Assembly: GCA_026713405.1 (NCBI GenBank)
Contig: JAPOON010000264.1
Span: 1 to 5,038, forward strand
Reading direction: 5' to 3'
Origin: Gammaproteobacteria bacterium
GTDB taxonomy: Bacteria > Pseudomonadota > Gammaproteobacteria > Pseudomonadales > Azotimanducaceae_A
Length of the DNA stretch: 5,038 nucleotides
Below are positions 4,522 to 5,038 of this stretch, piece after piece. A program made the position numbers and the translations under genes. Under the pieces are notes generated by a model. It did no database searches, was not told the origin of the DNA, and saw only the letters and a list, made by a program, of their open reading frames with translations. Within the stretch, counting starts at the first letter, position 1; each line of letters starts with the position of its first letter.

Positions 4522-5038
4522 TTACATCATGCCGCCCATGTCGGGCATGCCGCCACCGCCGCCCGGCATTGGCGGGGGCTTGTCTTCCGGCAGTTCGCTG
4601 ACCATCGCTTCCGTCGTGATCATGAGACCCGCAACGGAGGCGGCCGATTGCAGCGCCGAGCGGACGACCTTGGCCGGATCCAGAATGCCCATGTCCAGCA
4701 TGTCGCCGTAGTCGCCCGTGGCGGCATTGAAGCCCTGGTTGCCGTCCAGCCTGGTGACCTTGTCGAGCACCACGGCGCCTTCGACACCGGCATTGACCGC
4801 GATCTGGCGCAACGGCGAACTCATGGCGCGGGCAGCAATGCCGATACCGACATTCTGGTCTTCGTTATCGCCTTCGACGCTGGTTACCGCGTCCAGTGCC
4901 CGCACCAGGGCAACGCCGCCGCCGGCGACCACGCCCTCTTCCACCGCTGCGCGGGTGGAGTGCAGTGCATCTTCGACGCGCGCCTTCTTCTCTTTCATTT
5001 CGACTTCCGTCGGCGCGCCCACCTTGATGACGGCAACG
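4522..5038 (-). CDS. groEL: Chaperonin GroEL (Hsp60), C-terminal 171 residues, truncated by window edge
   Basis: GroEL forms the double-ring ATP-driven folding chamber with GroES in the cytoplasm. The fragment begins at [18 protein letters not shown] and corresponds to roughly residue 376 onward of the E. coli protein. It therefore covers the end of the apical domain, the second intermediate segment and the second equatorial segment. [19 protein letters not shown] holds the Asp matching catalytic Asp398 and the GGG nucleotide loop. [22 protein letters not shown] (Asp matching Asp495) and [14 protein letters not shown] follow. The tail ends [16 protein letters not shown], a flexible Gly/Met tail with only one clean GGM unit, less regular than the E. 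coli one. The missing 375 or so N-terminal residues, and probably groES, lie beyond the right edge. A strong intrinsic terminator follows. Confidence 0.98.
   Translation of the reverse strand, partial: VAVIKVGAPTEVEMKEKKARVEDALHSTRAAVEEGVVAGGGVALVRALDAVTSVEGDNEDQNVGIGIAARAMSSPLRQIAVNAGVEGAVVLDKVTRLDGNQGFNAATGDYGDMLDMGILDPAKVVRSALQSAASVAGLMITTEAMVSELPEDKPPPMPGGGGGMPDMGGMM

Noticed and set aside
3810..4601. 263-codon plus-strand open frame reaching into groEL
   Set aside because: It runs through the PuuD-like gene, its promoter and the groEL terminator in antisense and has no domain character.
1..5038. Defence system, phage remnant, insertion sequence or CRISPR array
   Set aside because: No repeats with regular spacing, no transposase or integrase motifs and no nuclease or toxin families are seen. 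All large genes are housekeeping or envelope proteins.

Overview
This is a GC-rich bacterial chromosomal segment that reads as ordinary housekeeping and accessory DNA from a gammaproteobacterium. The taxonomic inference rests on three genes. One is the start of a SbcB-type exonuclease I, a family largely confined to Gammaproteobacteria. Another is a YihG-like acyltransferase. The third is a GroEL end with a conventional Gly/Met-rich tail. I see no transposase, integrase, CRISPR array, rRNA, tRNA or toxin-antitoxin gene, and no block of obviously foreign composition.

Layout from left to right: (1) 1-401, minus strand, the N-terminal third or so of exonuclease I (sbcB), running off the left edge. 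(2) 402-535, a gap with two short GC-rich hairpins. (3) 536-1612, minus strand, a putative lipoprotein metallopeptidase of the Pfam 'Aminopep' type (HELAH zinc motif); its start is uncertain. (4) 1613-1834, a divergent intergenic region with hairpins but no convincing gene. (5) 1835-2704, plus strand, a membrane-anchored PlsC/LPLAT acyltransferase resembling E. coli YihG. (6) 2705-2789, a short convergent gap with one perfect GC-rich hairpin. (7) 2790-3533, minus strand, a single-pass membrane protein with a long coiled-coil domain and unknown function. (8) 3534-3629, a gap with an inverted repeat. (9) 3630-4286, minus strand, a six-helix membrane protein matching the membrane half of the urate hydroxylase PuuD family, without its cytochrome c domain. 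(10) 4287-4521, an intergenic region with a probable sigma70 promoter for gene 9 and a strong intrinsic terminator for groEL. (11) 4522-5038, minus strand, the C-terminal 171 residues of GroEL.

How the genes relate: the PuuD-like gene and the coiled-coil gene share a strand, lie 96 bp apart and probably form a two-gene unit that starts between groEL and gene 9. GroEL is transcriptionally closed off by its own terminator. The peptidase and sbcB share a strand and may be co-transcribed, but their functions are not obviously linked. The acyltransferase is the only plus-strand gene, divergent from the peptidase and convergent with the coiled-coil gene.

I do not find a clear new biological system. 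The least explained pieces are the stand-alone PuuD-like membrane module and its coiled-coil partner.
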